Source: Melioribacteraceae bacterium
Lineage (GTDB): Bacteria > Bacteroidota > Ignavibacteria > Ignavibacteriales > Melioribacteraceae
Direction of reading: 5' to 3'
NCBI GenBank assembly: GCA_016927595.1
Contig: JAFGMI010000012.1
Location: 1 to 64,000 of the forward strand
Length of the DNA: 64,000 nucleotides
The notes under the pieces were generated by a model, which saw only the letters and a program-made list of their open reading frames with translations, did not search any database and had not been told where the DNA came from. The position numbers and the translations under genes were made by a program. Positions within the stretch are counted from its first letter, which is position 1. Every line of letters starts with the position of its first letter. This document shows positions 37,931 to 46,856 of the stretch, piece by piece.

Positions 37931-40603
37931 ATGTTAAAATTTAATGGTATGCTTGGATTAATGCTGTTTGTCACTGTGACAACCTTTTATTGTCAGATTA
38001 TTTCTCTGAACGGTGAATGGGAATATCTTATTGACAAGAATGAGGTACCTTCCCTCAGCGATATTAAGAAAAGTAAGGAATGGAAATCAATTATAATCCC
38101 GTCATCCTGGCACAGAACTGATAGTACACTTCTGGATTACCAGGGGATTGTCTGGTTTAGAAAATCAATCGGACTGGAAACATTATCGTTGCAGAACAGA
38201 ATTTTGCTTCGATTTAAAGCTGTTGATTATGCAGCGAAGGTGTTTGTAAACGGATCCCAAGTCGGATCTCACGAGGGAGGCTACACACCCTTTTACTTTG
38301 ATATTACGAATAATATAACTGAAGGCATTAATCAAATCTATGTACGTGTTAACGATCCTGCCGCAAACGATAAAGGTACCGATGGAATAAGTTATTATCA
38401 TATCCCTCATGGGAAACAAGACTGGTATGTTCAAAACAGCGGTATATGGCAGGATGTTGACTTGATTATCAAACCGCAGAGTTTTATTAGTCAGGTAAAG
38501 ATAACTACCGACATGAAAGGAAAGTTCTTAATAAATACAAAAGTTGACAATGGTAATAATGCGGCCTCATCAGGGACAATAGATTTTGAATTATATTCGC
38601 CTCGCGGTGAGATAGTGCTTGAAGATAACTACGAATATAATGGGGAGGGTGAATTAAAAATTGAAGGAGTCCTGAATGAGGTGGAATTATGGGACTTCAA
38701 AAGCCCGAATCTTTACAAATTTATTCTGAAGTATGGAGAAGATGAGTACATCGGTAAAACGGGTTTCAGAACTTTCGAATCTGTTGACGGCAAACTTTAC
38801 CTGAATGGTAAGTCGTTCTACATGCGTGCTGCTCTTGATCAGGACTTTTATCCCGAAACTATTTATGAGACGCCCTCAAAAGAATATCTTAAAGATGAGA
38901 TGAGCAAGGCAATTGAGCTGGGTTTGAATATGCTGAGGTGCCATATCAAGATCCCTGATGAGAGGTATCTGGAAGTTGCTGATGAACTTGGGCTACTTGT
39001 ATGGTATGAAATACCGAATTGGGATGGATTGAATGAATCGGTTAAAGAAAGAGCCAGGGATACATTTCTAAAAATGCTGGAGCGCGACTGGAACCATCCG
39101 TCACTCGTAATTATTAGTCTTATAAATGAAAGCTGGGGTATTGACCTGAATGATTCTCTTCAGCGTAAATGGCTGCTCGGGGAATATGAATTTGCCAAAA
39201 AATATGCTTCCGGTCGGTTAATTGTCGACAACAGTGCCTGCTGGGGCAACTACCATCTGAAAACCGATATTAATGATTATCATACGTACTGGGCTGTTCC
39301 GGAAAAGCATAAAAAATTTTCAGAAACAGTTAGTGAATTTTCGAAACGACCCGATTGGCTGTTCAGTCCGCATGGTGATTCCGGGCAGAAAGGTGATGAA
39401 GTTCTAATTCTATCTGAATTTGGAAACTGGGGACTGCCGGTTTTGCCCGATACTCTTCCGTTCTGGTTTAACAGGCAGTTTTATGATGTTGAAGTCTCCC
39501 TGCCGATGGGAATTTACGACAGGTTTAATGATTATAAAATGGACAGAATATTTAATTCGTACGATGATCTGGCATTGGAAAGCCAGTATGCTCAGGCTCA
39601 TGCCTTGAAATACGAGATTGAAGAAATAAGGTTACACAGTGAACTTCAGGGATATGTGATAACTGAGTTCACCGATATAAACTGGGAAAGCAATGGTATA
39701 CTGGATATGTGGAGAAATTATAAGGCTAACAGTACGGTACTTAAAACCGTGCAGAAAGACGATTTGATAATAGCAAGACCGGATAAGTATAACTACTGGA
39801 CCGGCGAAGAAATAAAAATTGACTTATACTTCTCGCATTTTAGTAATACAGAAATAAAAAATCCGGTGGTTAAATGGGAAACCGCCGCAGGAATGCAAGA
39901 AACTTTCAGTGTTACTGAAAAAACGGTGTTAGCTGATGTTAGTAAGATCGCTGAATTAAAATTAGTAGCCGGTAAAACAGAGAAACCTGAAAAAAAGAAA
40001 ATGAACTTTAGTTTGTGGAGTGATGGGCTGCAAATAGCTTCCAACTTTATTGAGTTATTTATATATCCGGCAGTTAGCGAAACACAGGATTTTCAAAATA
40101 TACTAATAACCGACAGTATCTCGGATGATCTGCTCGAATCGGTTCACAAAGGTAAAAACTTGTTGCTATTAGTCAACGGGAGAGATGCCTTTAATGACAG
40201 TAGTCTTTTTAAAATTCTGCCGCGGGATAGTGAATGGATAGATGGTAATTGGGCTTCGGCACTGAATTGGATTGATCCGGAACATTTTGTATTCAGGGAT
40301 ATATCATTCCGGAAATCACTCGGGTTCGAAGCCTATGAAGCATTCCCGAAATTCGTTATTTCAGATCTTAATCCGGAGTATTTCTCTTCCGTATATTCGG
40401 GCATGTTCGTCGGATGGCTGCATCTTAACTGTGCTAATCTGCTTGAGTTCAATTATGGAAACGGTAGGATATTGATAACCACTTTCGATTTTTCAAACAT
40501 GGATGATCCTTATACACGTACTTTGTACGGAAATATTATCGGGTACATTAACTCAGATGAATTCAATCCTAAGTATAAAATAAATTTCGATTCAAGGAGA
40601 TGA
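37931..40603 (+). CDS. Secreted GH2-family glycoside hydrolase
   Basis: 890 residues with a signal peptide ('GMLGLMLFVTVTTFYCQ'). GH2 order: jelly-roll sugar-binding domain ('IIIPSSWHRTDS', 'KVFVNGSQVGSHEGGYTPF'), Ig-like domain, barrel with 'GLNMLRCHIKIPDERYLEVA', acid/base Glu400 in 'ISLINESWG' and nucleophile Glu496 in 'LILSEFGNWG'. An additional C-terminal region of ~250 residues follows. GH2 covers beta-galactosidases, glucuronidases and mannosidases; motifs do not settle which. Probably periplasmic. Confidence 0.88.
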   Translation: MLKFNGMLGLMLFVTVTTFYCQIISLNGEWEYLIDKNEVPSLSDIKKSKEWKSIIIPSSWHRTDSTLLDYQGIVWFRKSIGLETLSLQNRILLRFKAVDYAAKVFVNGSQVGSHEGGYTPFYFDITNNITEGINQIYVRVNDPAANDKGTDGISYYHIPHGKQDWYVQNSGIWQDVDLIIKPQSFISQVKITTDMKGKFLINTKVDNGNNAASSGTIDFELYSPRGEIVLEDNYEYNGEGELKIEGVLNEVELWDFKSPNLYKFILKYGEDEYIGKTGFRTFESVDGKLYLNGKSFYMRAALDQDFYPETIYETPSKEYLKDEMSKAIELGLNMLRCHIKIPDERYLEVADELGLLVWYEIPNWDGLNESVKERARDTFLKMLERDWNHPSLVIISLINESWGIDLNDSLQRKWLLGEYEFAKKYASGRLIVDNSACWGNYHLKTDINDYHTYWAVPEKHKKFSETVSEFSKRPDWLFSPHGDSGQKGDEVLILSEFGNWGLPVLPDTLPFWFNRQFYDVEVSLPMGIYDRFNDYKMDRIFNSYDDLALESQYAQAHALKYEIEEIRLHSELQGYVITEFTDINWESNGILDMWRNYKANSTVLKTVQKDDLIIARPDKYNYWTGEEIKIDLYFSHFSNTEIKNPVVKWETAAGMQETFSVTEKTVLADVSKIAELKLVAGKTEKPEKKKMNFSLWSDGLQIASNFIELFIYPAVSETQDFQNILITDSISDDLLESVHKGKNLLLLVNGRDAFNDSSLFKILPRDSEWIDGNWASALNWIDPEHFVFRDISFRKSLGFEAYEAFPKFVISDLNPEYFSSVYSGMFVGWLHLNCANLLEFNYGNGRILITTFDFSNMDDPYTRTLYGNIIGYINSDEFNPKYKINFDSRR

Positions 40604-40604
40604 A

Positions 40605-41801
40605 ATGAACGAAATTATGAAGCACGTATCTGATCTGATAGAAAATAATGACGGCATACTACGTCTTAATCCTGCATGGGTTGCAAGGGATTTCCTTCCT
40701 CCCGGAAGAAGGCTAGGTCTTCCGGACGAAATGTACGACTTAGGCGATCGTGGTGGTATATGCGAAAGATGGGTCGGTTCAACTACCAAGGCGGACAACA
40801 ACATATCCGTGCCGAACGAAGGTCTGAGCACAATACAAAATGAAATGGATATAGTAATAACACTTAAGGAAGCCGTTGAACTTCTGCCTTCTTTAATCAT
40901 GGGTGACGAATACTCCCGGACTCATAACAGTCTCGGAAGACTCCCGAAAATATTTGATTACAAATACCGGCTTCCGTATCATCTACATCAGATGGAACAT
41001 CACGCAAGACTCGTAGGATGCAATTCCAAGGAGGAAGCTTACTATTTCCCAGAGGAAGTGGATATGGGTAACGAAGCGGAGACATACTTCGGAGTACATC
41101 CTTACATAGCAGAACAGAAGAAATACGATTTGCTTCTTCCGCATTTGAAGGAGTGGAATGATGATTCGATTCTTCAGCATTCCCGCGCATTCAAGCAGAT
41201 ACCGGGAGATGGATACCATGTTCCCTCCGGAACGCTTCATGCCCCGGGATCGGCATTAACAATTGAACTTCAAGAAGATAGTGATGTATTCGCTATGCTG
41301 CAGGCTAAAACGGGTGGAAAAATAATAGACAAAGAATTGCTGTTTAAAGATGTTACCAGTGAGGATAGAAAATCAAAGGCTGAAAAAATTATTCTTGAGA
41401 TGATAAACTGGGAGATAAGCGGCGACCCGTATTTTTATGAAAACCGTCACACCCCTCCAATAATCATAGAGGAAACAAAACGAAAGGGTGGTGAGGAATA
41501 TTGGATATTCTATAACACACATAAGTTCAGTGGTAAAAAGGTTGTTGTTCATCCCGGCGGTGAGTTTACCGGAAAGGATAACGGAGTTTATAATATCCTA
41601 GTCTGGAGAGGTAAAGGTACATACGGCGGTGCAGAAATTGAGGGGCTGAATTTTGATAAAGATGAGCTACTCATCTGTAATGACAGAGCAGTCAGAGAAA
41701 TTACTGTTAAAAACACGGGTGAAAGGGATCTGATCCTATTTAAATTTTTCGGCAAAGATATTAACAAAAATGCACCTATGCTGCCTAAGTATAAAGGATA
41801 A
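40605..41801 (+). CDS. Class I mannose-6-phosphate-isomerase-like cupin enzyme
   Basis: 398 residues. Resembles type I phosphomannose isomerases: 'YRLPYHLHQMEHHARLVG' and 'GDGYHVPSGTLHAPGSALTIELQE' match the zinc-site and substrate-site segments. It is longer at the N-terminus than usual ('RLNPAWVARDFLPPGRRLGL'). It may isomerise a free or phosphorylated aldose/ketose. The start is 1 base after the GH2 stop (GGAG precedes), so coupling is likely. Confidence 0.72.
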   Translation: MNEIMKHVSDLIENNDGILRLNPAWVARDFLPPGRRLGLPDEMYDLGDRGGICERWVGSTTKADNNISVPNEGLSTIQNEMDIVITLKEAVELLPSLIMGDEYSRTHNSLGRLPKIFDYKYRLPYHLHQMEHHARLVGCNSKEEAYYFPEEVDMGNEAETYFGVHPYIAEQKKYDLLLPHLKEWNDDSILQHSRAFKQIPGDGYHVPSGTLHAPGSALTIELQEDSDVFAMLQAKTGGKIIDKELLFKDVTSEDRKSKAEKIILEMINWEISGDPYFYENRHTPPIIIEETKRKGGEEYWIFYNTHKFSGKKVVVHPGGEFTGKDNGVYNILVWRGKGTYGGAEIEGLNFDKDELLICNDRAVREITVKNTGERDLILFKFFGKDINKNAPMLPKYKG

Positions 41802-41805
41802 GTTT

Positions 41806-42438
41806 ATGCCGGTACTAAAATTAAATAATTTAAAATTGCCTAAATGGTCTGAATTAACCGCAATTGATATCTTTAATATTCAACCGGATTCTGTTTTAAA
41901 TATCGAACGCAAAGGGAAAAAGGAGATTTTATTTATTTGTGAAGGGAATGTTGATTTGTTATTTCAGGGAAATAAATTCAAGCTGCAACAGTCAGATATA
42001 ACAGATGTTATTGAAAATACCGGGGAGTATTCGATTAAAACTCTGCTTGAAAATACTATAGTTGTAAGGATAAGCGGTTGCTGGGGAGATGACTGCGGTA
42101 CAAGAGGTATCTTTTCTATCAGGAACAGCGACTTTCCCCAAAACATCGGTGACATGACGGATTATGAGCAAGAGCGAAAGACAAATTTTGACAACCACTA
42201 TCACGACTGTGACGAGTACTGGGTGATCTATGCAGGCAGCGGAAAAATCGCGACCGAAGGAACGATTTATGAGATAGCTTCGGGTACCTGTGTAGCAACG
42301 AGAGCAGGTGAGAAACACGATATCGTAGATGTATATGAAGAAATTAAGGGAGTTTATTTCGAGTCAACTCTGATCGGTAAAAAACGTACCGGACATTTAT
42401 GGGATCATTCAACTATAAATTATCGGGGATTAAGATGA
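41806..42438 (+). CDS. Cupin-domain protein
   Basis: About 210 residues starting at ATG 41806; the longer frame from 41770 runs into the upstream gene. Two beta-barrel halves: the second carries cupin motif 1-like 'NHYHDCDEYWVIYAGSGKIA' and motif 2 'GTCVATRAGEKHDIVD', with His residues that can bind a metal. Function unknown; probably a sugar isomerase-, lyase- or sensor-type cupin. It overlaps the next start (ATGA). Confidence 0.75.
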   Translation: MPVLKLNNLKLPKWSELTAIDIFNIQPDSVLNIERKGKKEILFICEGNVDLLFQGNKFKLQQSDITDVIENTGEYSIKTLLENTIVVRISGCWGDDCGTRGIFSIRNSDFPQNIGDMTDYEQERKTNFDNHYHDCDEYWVIYAGSGKIATEGTIYEIASGTCVATRAGEKHDIVDVYEEIKGVYFESTLIGKKRTGHLWDHSTINYRGLR

Positions 42439-43463
42439 GATACCGTAAACTCGGAAATTCCGGACTGGAAGTATCGGAAATATGCTTCGGTGTAATGACA
42501 TTCACCGGAGATAAAGGATGGACGCACGTTGGAAAGATTCAACAAAAAGAAGCTGACATATTAACGAATAAAGCTATCGATAAGGGGGTTAATTTTTTCG
42601 ACACAGCTGATATTTATTCTGCCGGCGTATCGGAAGCGATGCTGGGCAAAGCTCTCGGCAATAAAAGAAAGGACATCGTAATAGCTACGAAATTCGGGTT
42701 TAAAATGAGCGACGCTCCAAACGGCAATGGTTTGTCAAGAACACGCATTATGAGAGCCTGCGATGAGAGTCTGATGAGACTGAAAACCGATTATATTGAT
42801 CTTTATCAGGTTCATTCAGACGATTTTGCCACACCTGTCGAAGAAACCTTCGGAGCGCTGAATGATTTGGTGAGTATTGGCAAGGTGAGATATATCGGTG
42901 TCTCCAACTATACAGCCTGGCGTCTTGTAAAATCTCAGATGATTTGTACTCAAAACGGATGGAATAAAATAGTATCTTTGCAGGCATATTATACCATACT
43001 GGGACGGGATTTGGAAACTGAATTAATGCCGGCTTGTCTGGATCAGGGAATCGGAATTATGATCTGGGGTCCGCTGCATGGAGGAATCCTTACAGGCAAA
43101 TACCATAAAGTTAAACGGTGGCCTAAAGGGACGAGAATTCTCTCAGACGATTTCAGTCGTCCGCACGATATCAATATGGAAAACAAAGTACTAGATTTAT
43201 TAGACCGGATTGCTAAAAACCGAAATGTAACAATGGCACAAGTTTCATTAAATTACCTGTTGCGGAAAAAAGGCATATCCAGTATTGTAATAGGTGCAAC
43301 CTCTGAAAAACAGCTGCTCGAGAATATAGAAGCTTCTGAATTTATTCTCAACGATGAAGAGATCAGATTGATTGATGACATCAGCAATCCGAACGATTAT
43401 TATCCCCACTGGTACTTTAAAACTTATCGTAAAAATGAATATGATAAATATTATAAAGTGTGA
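42435..43463 (+). CDS. Aldo/keto reductase
   Basis: About 342 residues, started at the ATG inside the ATGA overlap at 42435. Tetrad residues: 'NFFDTADIYSAGVSEAMLG', 'IVIATKFGF' and 'LYQVHSDD'; cofactor end 'ISSIVIGATSEKQLLENI'. NADPH-dependent reduction or oxidation of a sugar-derived carbonyl is likely. A different subtype from the genes at 12330 and 55545. Confidence 0.88.
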   Translation: MRYRKLGNSGLEVSEICFGVMTFTGDKGWTHVGKIQQKEADILTNKAIDKGVNFFDTADIYSAGVSEAMLGKALGNKRKDIVIATKFGFKMSDAPNGNGLSRTRIMRACDESLMRLKTDYIDLYQVHSDDFATPVEETFGALNDLVSIGKVRYIGVSNYTAWRLVKSQMICTQNGWNKIVSLQAYYTILGRDLETELMPACLDQGIGIMIWGPLHGGILTGKYHKVKRWPKGTRILSDDFSRPHDINMENKVLDLLDRIAKNRNVTMAQVSLNYLLRKKGISSIVIGATSEKQLLENIEASEFILNDEEIRLIDDISNPNDYYPHWYFKTYRKNEYDKYYKV

Positions 43464-43471
43464 GAAAACAT

Positions 43472-43975
43472 ATGGCAAATATTCTTGTGCTCTATCATTC
43501 GAATACCGGAAACACAAAAAGAATGGCAGAGTATGTTTTTGAGGGAGCATCAAAGCCTGGTATAAATAAAGTTAAGCTGCTTCCGGTTGAAGATGCAAAT
43601 GCAGAGGATATAAGGTGGTGTGACGGCATTGCTATTGGTTCGCCAACAAATATGGGTATTACATCATGGCAGATGAAGAAGTTCTGGGATGAAATAGGGG
43701 ACGAGATATGGGGAAAGATTGACGGCAGGATAGGTTGCGCTTTTTCTTCCTCCGGAGGATGGGGAGGAGGATCAGAGATAACATGTATGTCGCTTTTAAC
43801 TATTCTCATAAATTACGGCTTTCTTGTCTTCGGTGTCCCCGATTATGTCGCTGATAAGTTCACTCTTCATTACGGTGCAGTAACAGCCGGTGAACCAAGA
43901 CATCAAAGTGAGATAGACGCTTGTAAAAAACTCGGGGAACGGTTATCTCATTGGACGGGAAAATACTTTCAATAA
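43472..43975 (+). CDS. Flavodoxin/WrbA-like FMN protein
   Basis: 167 residues from the ATG at 43472. FMN phosphate loop 'VLYHSNTGNTKRMAEYV', the second loop 'AIGSPTNMGITSWQMKKFWD' and 'AFSSSGGWGGGSEIT' are typical of the WrbA/NADPH-dependent FMN reductase group. It could reduce quinones or carry electrons. It follows an aldo/keto reductase by 8 bases. A role as electron donor for the radical activase at 51413 is possible but unsupported. Confidence 0.82.
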   Translation: MANILVLYHSNTGNTKRMAEYVFEGASKPGINKVKLLPVEDANAEDIRWCDGIAIGSPTNMGITSWQMKKFWDEIGDEIWGKIDGRIGCAFSSSGGWGGGSEITCMSLLTILINYGFLVFGVPDYVADKFTLHYGAVTAGEPRHQSEIDACKKLGERLSHWTGKYFQ

Positions 43976-44023
43976 TGCAATTTACAGAAATCAAATATTG
44001 AGAAATAATATTAGGAATCATTA

Positions 44024-45121
44024 ATGGCAGAAGTGATATTAAAGAATGTAACAAAGATTTATGACAATGGTGTAAAAGCCGTTAACAGCGCAAATATTGA
44101 AATAAAAGACAAGGAATTTGTAGTTCTTGTCGGTCCGTCAGGCTGCGGCAAATCAACTACACTAAGAATGATTGCAGGACTAGAAGAAATAAGCAGTGGG
44201 GAACTTTATATCGATAACGAATTAATGAATAACGTGCCGCCGAAAAATAGAAATATTGCAATGGTTTTCCAGAATTATGCGCTGTATCCTCACATGACGG
44301 TTTATGAGAATATGTCTTTCGGTTTGAAGCTGAGAAAATTTAAAAAGTCCGACATTGATGAACGTGTCAAAAATGCTGCTGAGATACTTGGGATTACCGA
44401 TCTTCTGGACAGGCGACCGAAAGAACTTTCGGGCGGGCAGAGGCAGCGGGTTGCAGTTGGCAGAGCGATTGTAAGAAAACCGAAAGTGTTCTTATTTGAT
44501 GAACCTCTCAGTAATCTTGACGCAAAACTTCGGGTTCAGATGAGAACGGAAATATCTAAGCTGCATTCAACACTGGGTGTAACAATGATTTACGTTACAC
44601 ACGATCAAACCGAAGCAATGACGATGGGTGACCGGATTGTGATCATGAAAGATGGTGATATTCTTCAGATTGATACTCCGCTTAATCTATATAATAAACC
44701 AAGGAATAGGTTTGTTGCTGGCTTTATCGGTTCGCCCTCAATGAATTTTATTAAAGGAAGTATTACGGATGAGGTTAATCCGAGGTTTGTTGCATCAGAT
44801 AACAAACTCACACTATCGTTCCCCTCGAGACTTGAAAAAGCTGTAAACGGATCCCGTGGTAAAAAGGTAATACTTGGAATCCGACCAGAGGATATATCAA
44901 TAAAACATAATACAGAGCCGGAGAATAATGTGAGAGTTAGTCTGGAAGTCGTAGAGCCGATGGGCAATGAAATATTTATTTATTTTAAACTTTGTGGGGA
45001 GCAGATTACTTCAAGAATTCCCGCTGATCGGGAATATCAGGAAAGGGAAGAAATTGATCTCGCTGTAAATATCAATAAAGTACATCTTTTTGATGGAATA
45101 ACAGAAGAAGCGATAATATAG
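44024..45121 (+). CDS. ABC sugar transporter ATP-binding protein (MalK/UgpC type)
   Basis: 365 residues. Walker A 'GPSGCGKST', Q-loop 'MVFQNYALYPHMTV', signature 'LSGGQRQRVAVGRAIV', Walker B 'VFLFDEPLSNLDAKL' and H-loop 'YVTHDQTEAMTMGD' are all intact. The C-terminal OB/TOBE region ('ILGIRPEDISIK') marks the MalK/UgpC group that energises sugar uptake. No permease genes are in the window; the matching binding protein is at 46853. Membrane components must be elsewhere. Confidence 0.92.
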   Translation: MAEVILKNVTKIYDNGVKAVNSANIEIKDKEFVVLVGPSGCGKSTTLRMIAGLEEISSGELYIDNELMNNVPPKNRNIAMVFQNYALYPHMTVYENMSFGLKLRKFKKSDIDERVKNAAEILGITDLLDRRPKELSGGQRQRVAVGRAIVRKPKVFLFDEPLSNLDAKLRVQMRTEISKLHSTLGVTMIYVTHDQTEAMTMGDRIVIMKDGDILQIDTPLNLYNKPRNRFVAGFIGSPSMNFIKGSITDEVNPRFVASDNKLTLSFPSRLEKAVNGSRGKKVILGIRPEDISIKHNTEPENNVRVSLEVVEPMGNEIFIYFKLCGEQITSRIPADREYQEREEIDLAVNINKVHLFDGITEEAII

Positions 45122-45131
45122 GATGTTTTAT

Positions 45132-45161
45132 CTTTGATTCTAATTTTGTAATCAAAGGAGG
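45132..45161 (+). promoter_or_regulatory. Hairpin touching the ribosome-binding site of the dioxygenase-like gene
   Basis: A perfect 8-bp inverted repeat CTTTGATT (45132-45139) / AATCAAAG (45150-45157) with a 10-base loop. The last G of the stem is the first base of the strong Shine-Dalgarno GGAGG at 45157-45161, just before the ATG at 45167. It could influence translation or 3' end formation of the upstream gene; neither is shown. Confidence 0.45.
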
Positions 45162-45166
45162 TTGAA

Positions 45167-45925
45167 ATGGAAGGGCTTAAAAATATAGAACTTACGAAAG
45201 ATCGAATCGAAAAGTACAAAGAGGAAGGCTTTTTCATCCTGAATAAAGTCATCCCCGAGGAAGTACTGGAATCGTTAAGAACTGAGTGCGATTATTTAAT
45301 CGACCAGCAGAATAAGGAAATGGACAAGCTTGGTGTGGATGAGTTAAATCTGAGCCGAAGAAACAGCAGGTATTTTGTTTTTCTTGCCTATAAGGAACGA
45401 CCTCAGCTCGGGGAATTTATTTTCAGCAGTCTGATGGAATCACTATGTAAAGCAACAATAGGCGACACTGCTTTCCTGTTCTGGGAACAGTTTGTAGTTA
45501 AAAGTACCGATCCGAAAGGGGCAGAATTTACATGGCATCAGGATTCCGGATATGTTGATGGAGTGCATAAACCTTATGTGAACTGCTGGATACCACTGGA
45601 TGATGTGAGCGAGGAAAACGGTACTATTTATCTGCTGCCATATACACTGGCGGGCACAAAAGAAAAAATTGAACATAAAATCATGGAAGGATCTAAAGAC
45701 CGAGTAGGATACTTTGGTAAAGAAAAAGGTATTCCGGTCATTGCCGAAGCAGGATCTATTGCAGTATTTTCAAGTACAGTTTTTCACCGCTCCGGTCCTA
45801 ATAACACTAAAAACCTGCGACGTGCCTGGGCGCTGCAGTATTCACCTGAAGTGATATATGAACCCGACGGCTCACTCAAGGGATTGGATGAGCTTTTCAT
45901 AAAGGATGGTAATAGGGTAAAATAA
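45167..45925 (+). CDS. Phytanoyl-CoA dioxygenase (PhyH) family protein
   Basis: 252 residues. Non-haem iron ligands are visible: HxD in 'TWHQDSGYVDG' and the distal His in 'VFHRSGPNNTKNLRRAW', whose Arg can bind 2-oxoglutarate. 'NCWIPLDDVSEENGTIYLLP' is also typical of the family. Such enzymes hydroxylate small molecules with O2 and 2-oxoglutarate. Its place among sugar-use genes suggests a sugar-derived or glycoside substrate (inference). The presence of an O2-dependent enzyme near a glycyl radical enzyme is notable. Confidence 0.82.
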   Translation: MEGLKNIELTKDRIEKYKEEGFFILNKVIPEEVLESLRTECDYLIDQQNKEMDKLGVDELNLSRRNSRYFVFLAYKERPQLGEFIFSSLMESLCKATIGDTAFLFWEQFVVKSTDPKGAEFTWHQDSGYVDGVHKPYVNCWIPLDDVSEENGTIYLLPYTLAGTKEKIEHKIMEGSKDRVGYFGKEKGIPVIAEAGSIAVFSSTVFHRSGPNNTKNLRRAWALQYSPEVIYEPDGSLKGLDELFIKDGNRVK

Positions 45926-45980
45926 TAATTCCATCATTAATCAAAAGCGAGTTACAGCGTTAACAAACTTAAACAGGATC

Positions 45981-46856
45981 ATGAAACAGAAAATTCTCCT
46001 TGATACGGATATAGGCACTGATGTGGATGACGCTTTAGCTTTAGCTTATCTTTTGATGCATCCTGACTGCGAATTACTGGGAATAACAACTGTCACCGGT
46101 GAGTCAGATAAACGTGCGATGCTAGCCAGTTCACTTTGTAAAATCGCCGGGAAAGATATTCCGATTTTCCCCGGGATCGAAAACCCGCTGATAATTGAAC
46201 AGCTACAAAAAAAAGCTCAACAGGCGAGAGCGCTGGACAAATGGTCTCATGAAGTTTCTTTCCCCAGATCTAATGCAATTGAATTTTTACGGAATACAAT
46301 AAGAGAACATCCCGGTGAAGTAACGTTATTGACCATTGCACCATTAACGAATATAGGTGTGTTATTTACAATCGATCCTGAAATACCTTCTCTGCTAAAG
46401 AGTATTGTCATAATGGCGGGCAAATTCGATCTGAATGCTGAAGCTTATAGTAATATTGAATGGAATGCTATGGGGGACTATCATGCAACCGAGATTGTTT
46501 ACAGAGCAAAAGTGAAGCAGCACAGATCAATTGGTATAGATGTTACGTCTAGAGTTACAATGAATTCACATCAGTTCAGGGATTTCTGTAAACACGATCT
46601 GCTTAAGCCTGTTCTTGATTTTTCACAGATATGGTTCGAGGAGTGGGATGTTATTACATTCCACGATCCTCTTGCAGCAGCCACAATTTTTAATGACAAA
46701 ATCTGCACATTCGAAAGAGGGAATGTGACAATTGAACTCGAGGATAAACAACATCGCGGGATGACTCTCTGGAAACCCGAAAACGGTATGCACGAAGTTG
46801 CGGTTCACGTGAACCCGGAAGTATTTTTTAATGAATATATGTCCGTATTCAAATGA
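45981..46856 (+). CDS. Nucleoside hydrolase (IunH family)
   Basis: 291 residues. The calcium and ribose-binding motif 'LLDTDIGTDVDDALALAYLL' is complete, with 'LTIAPLTNIG' and the later His-Asp in 'VITFHDPLAAA'. It splits purine or pyrimidine ribonucleosides into base and ribose. Ribose could then feed RbsD and RbsK encoded at 10972-12311. The stop overlaps the next start (ATGA). Confidence 0.9.
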   Translation: MKQKILLDTDIGTDVDDALALAYLLMHPDCELLGITTVTGESDKRAMLASSLCKIAGKDIPIFPGIENPLIIEQLQKKAQQARALDKWSHEVSFPRSNAIEFLRNTIREHPGEVTLLTIAPLTNIGVLFTIDPEIPSLLKSIVIMAGKFDLNAEAYSNIEWNAMGDYHATEIVYRAKVKQHRSIGIDVTSRVTMNSHQFRDFCKHDLLKPVLDFSQIWFEEWDVITFHDPLAAATIFNDKICTFERGNVTIELEDKQHRGMTLWKPENGMHEVAVHVNPEVFFNEYMSVFK

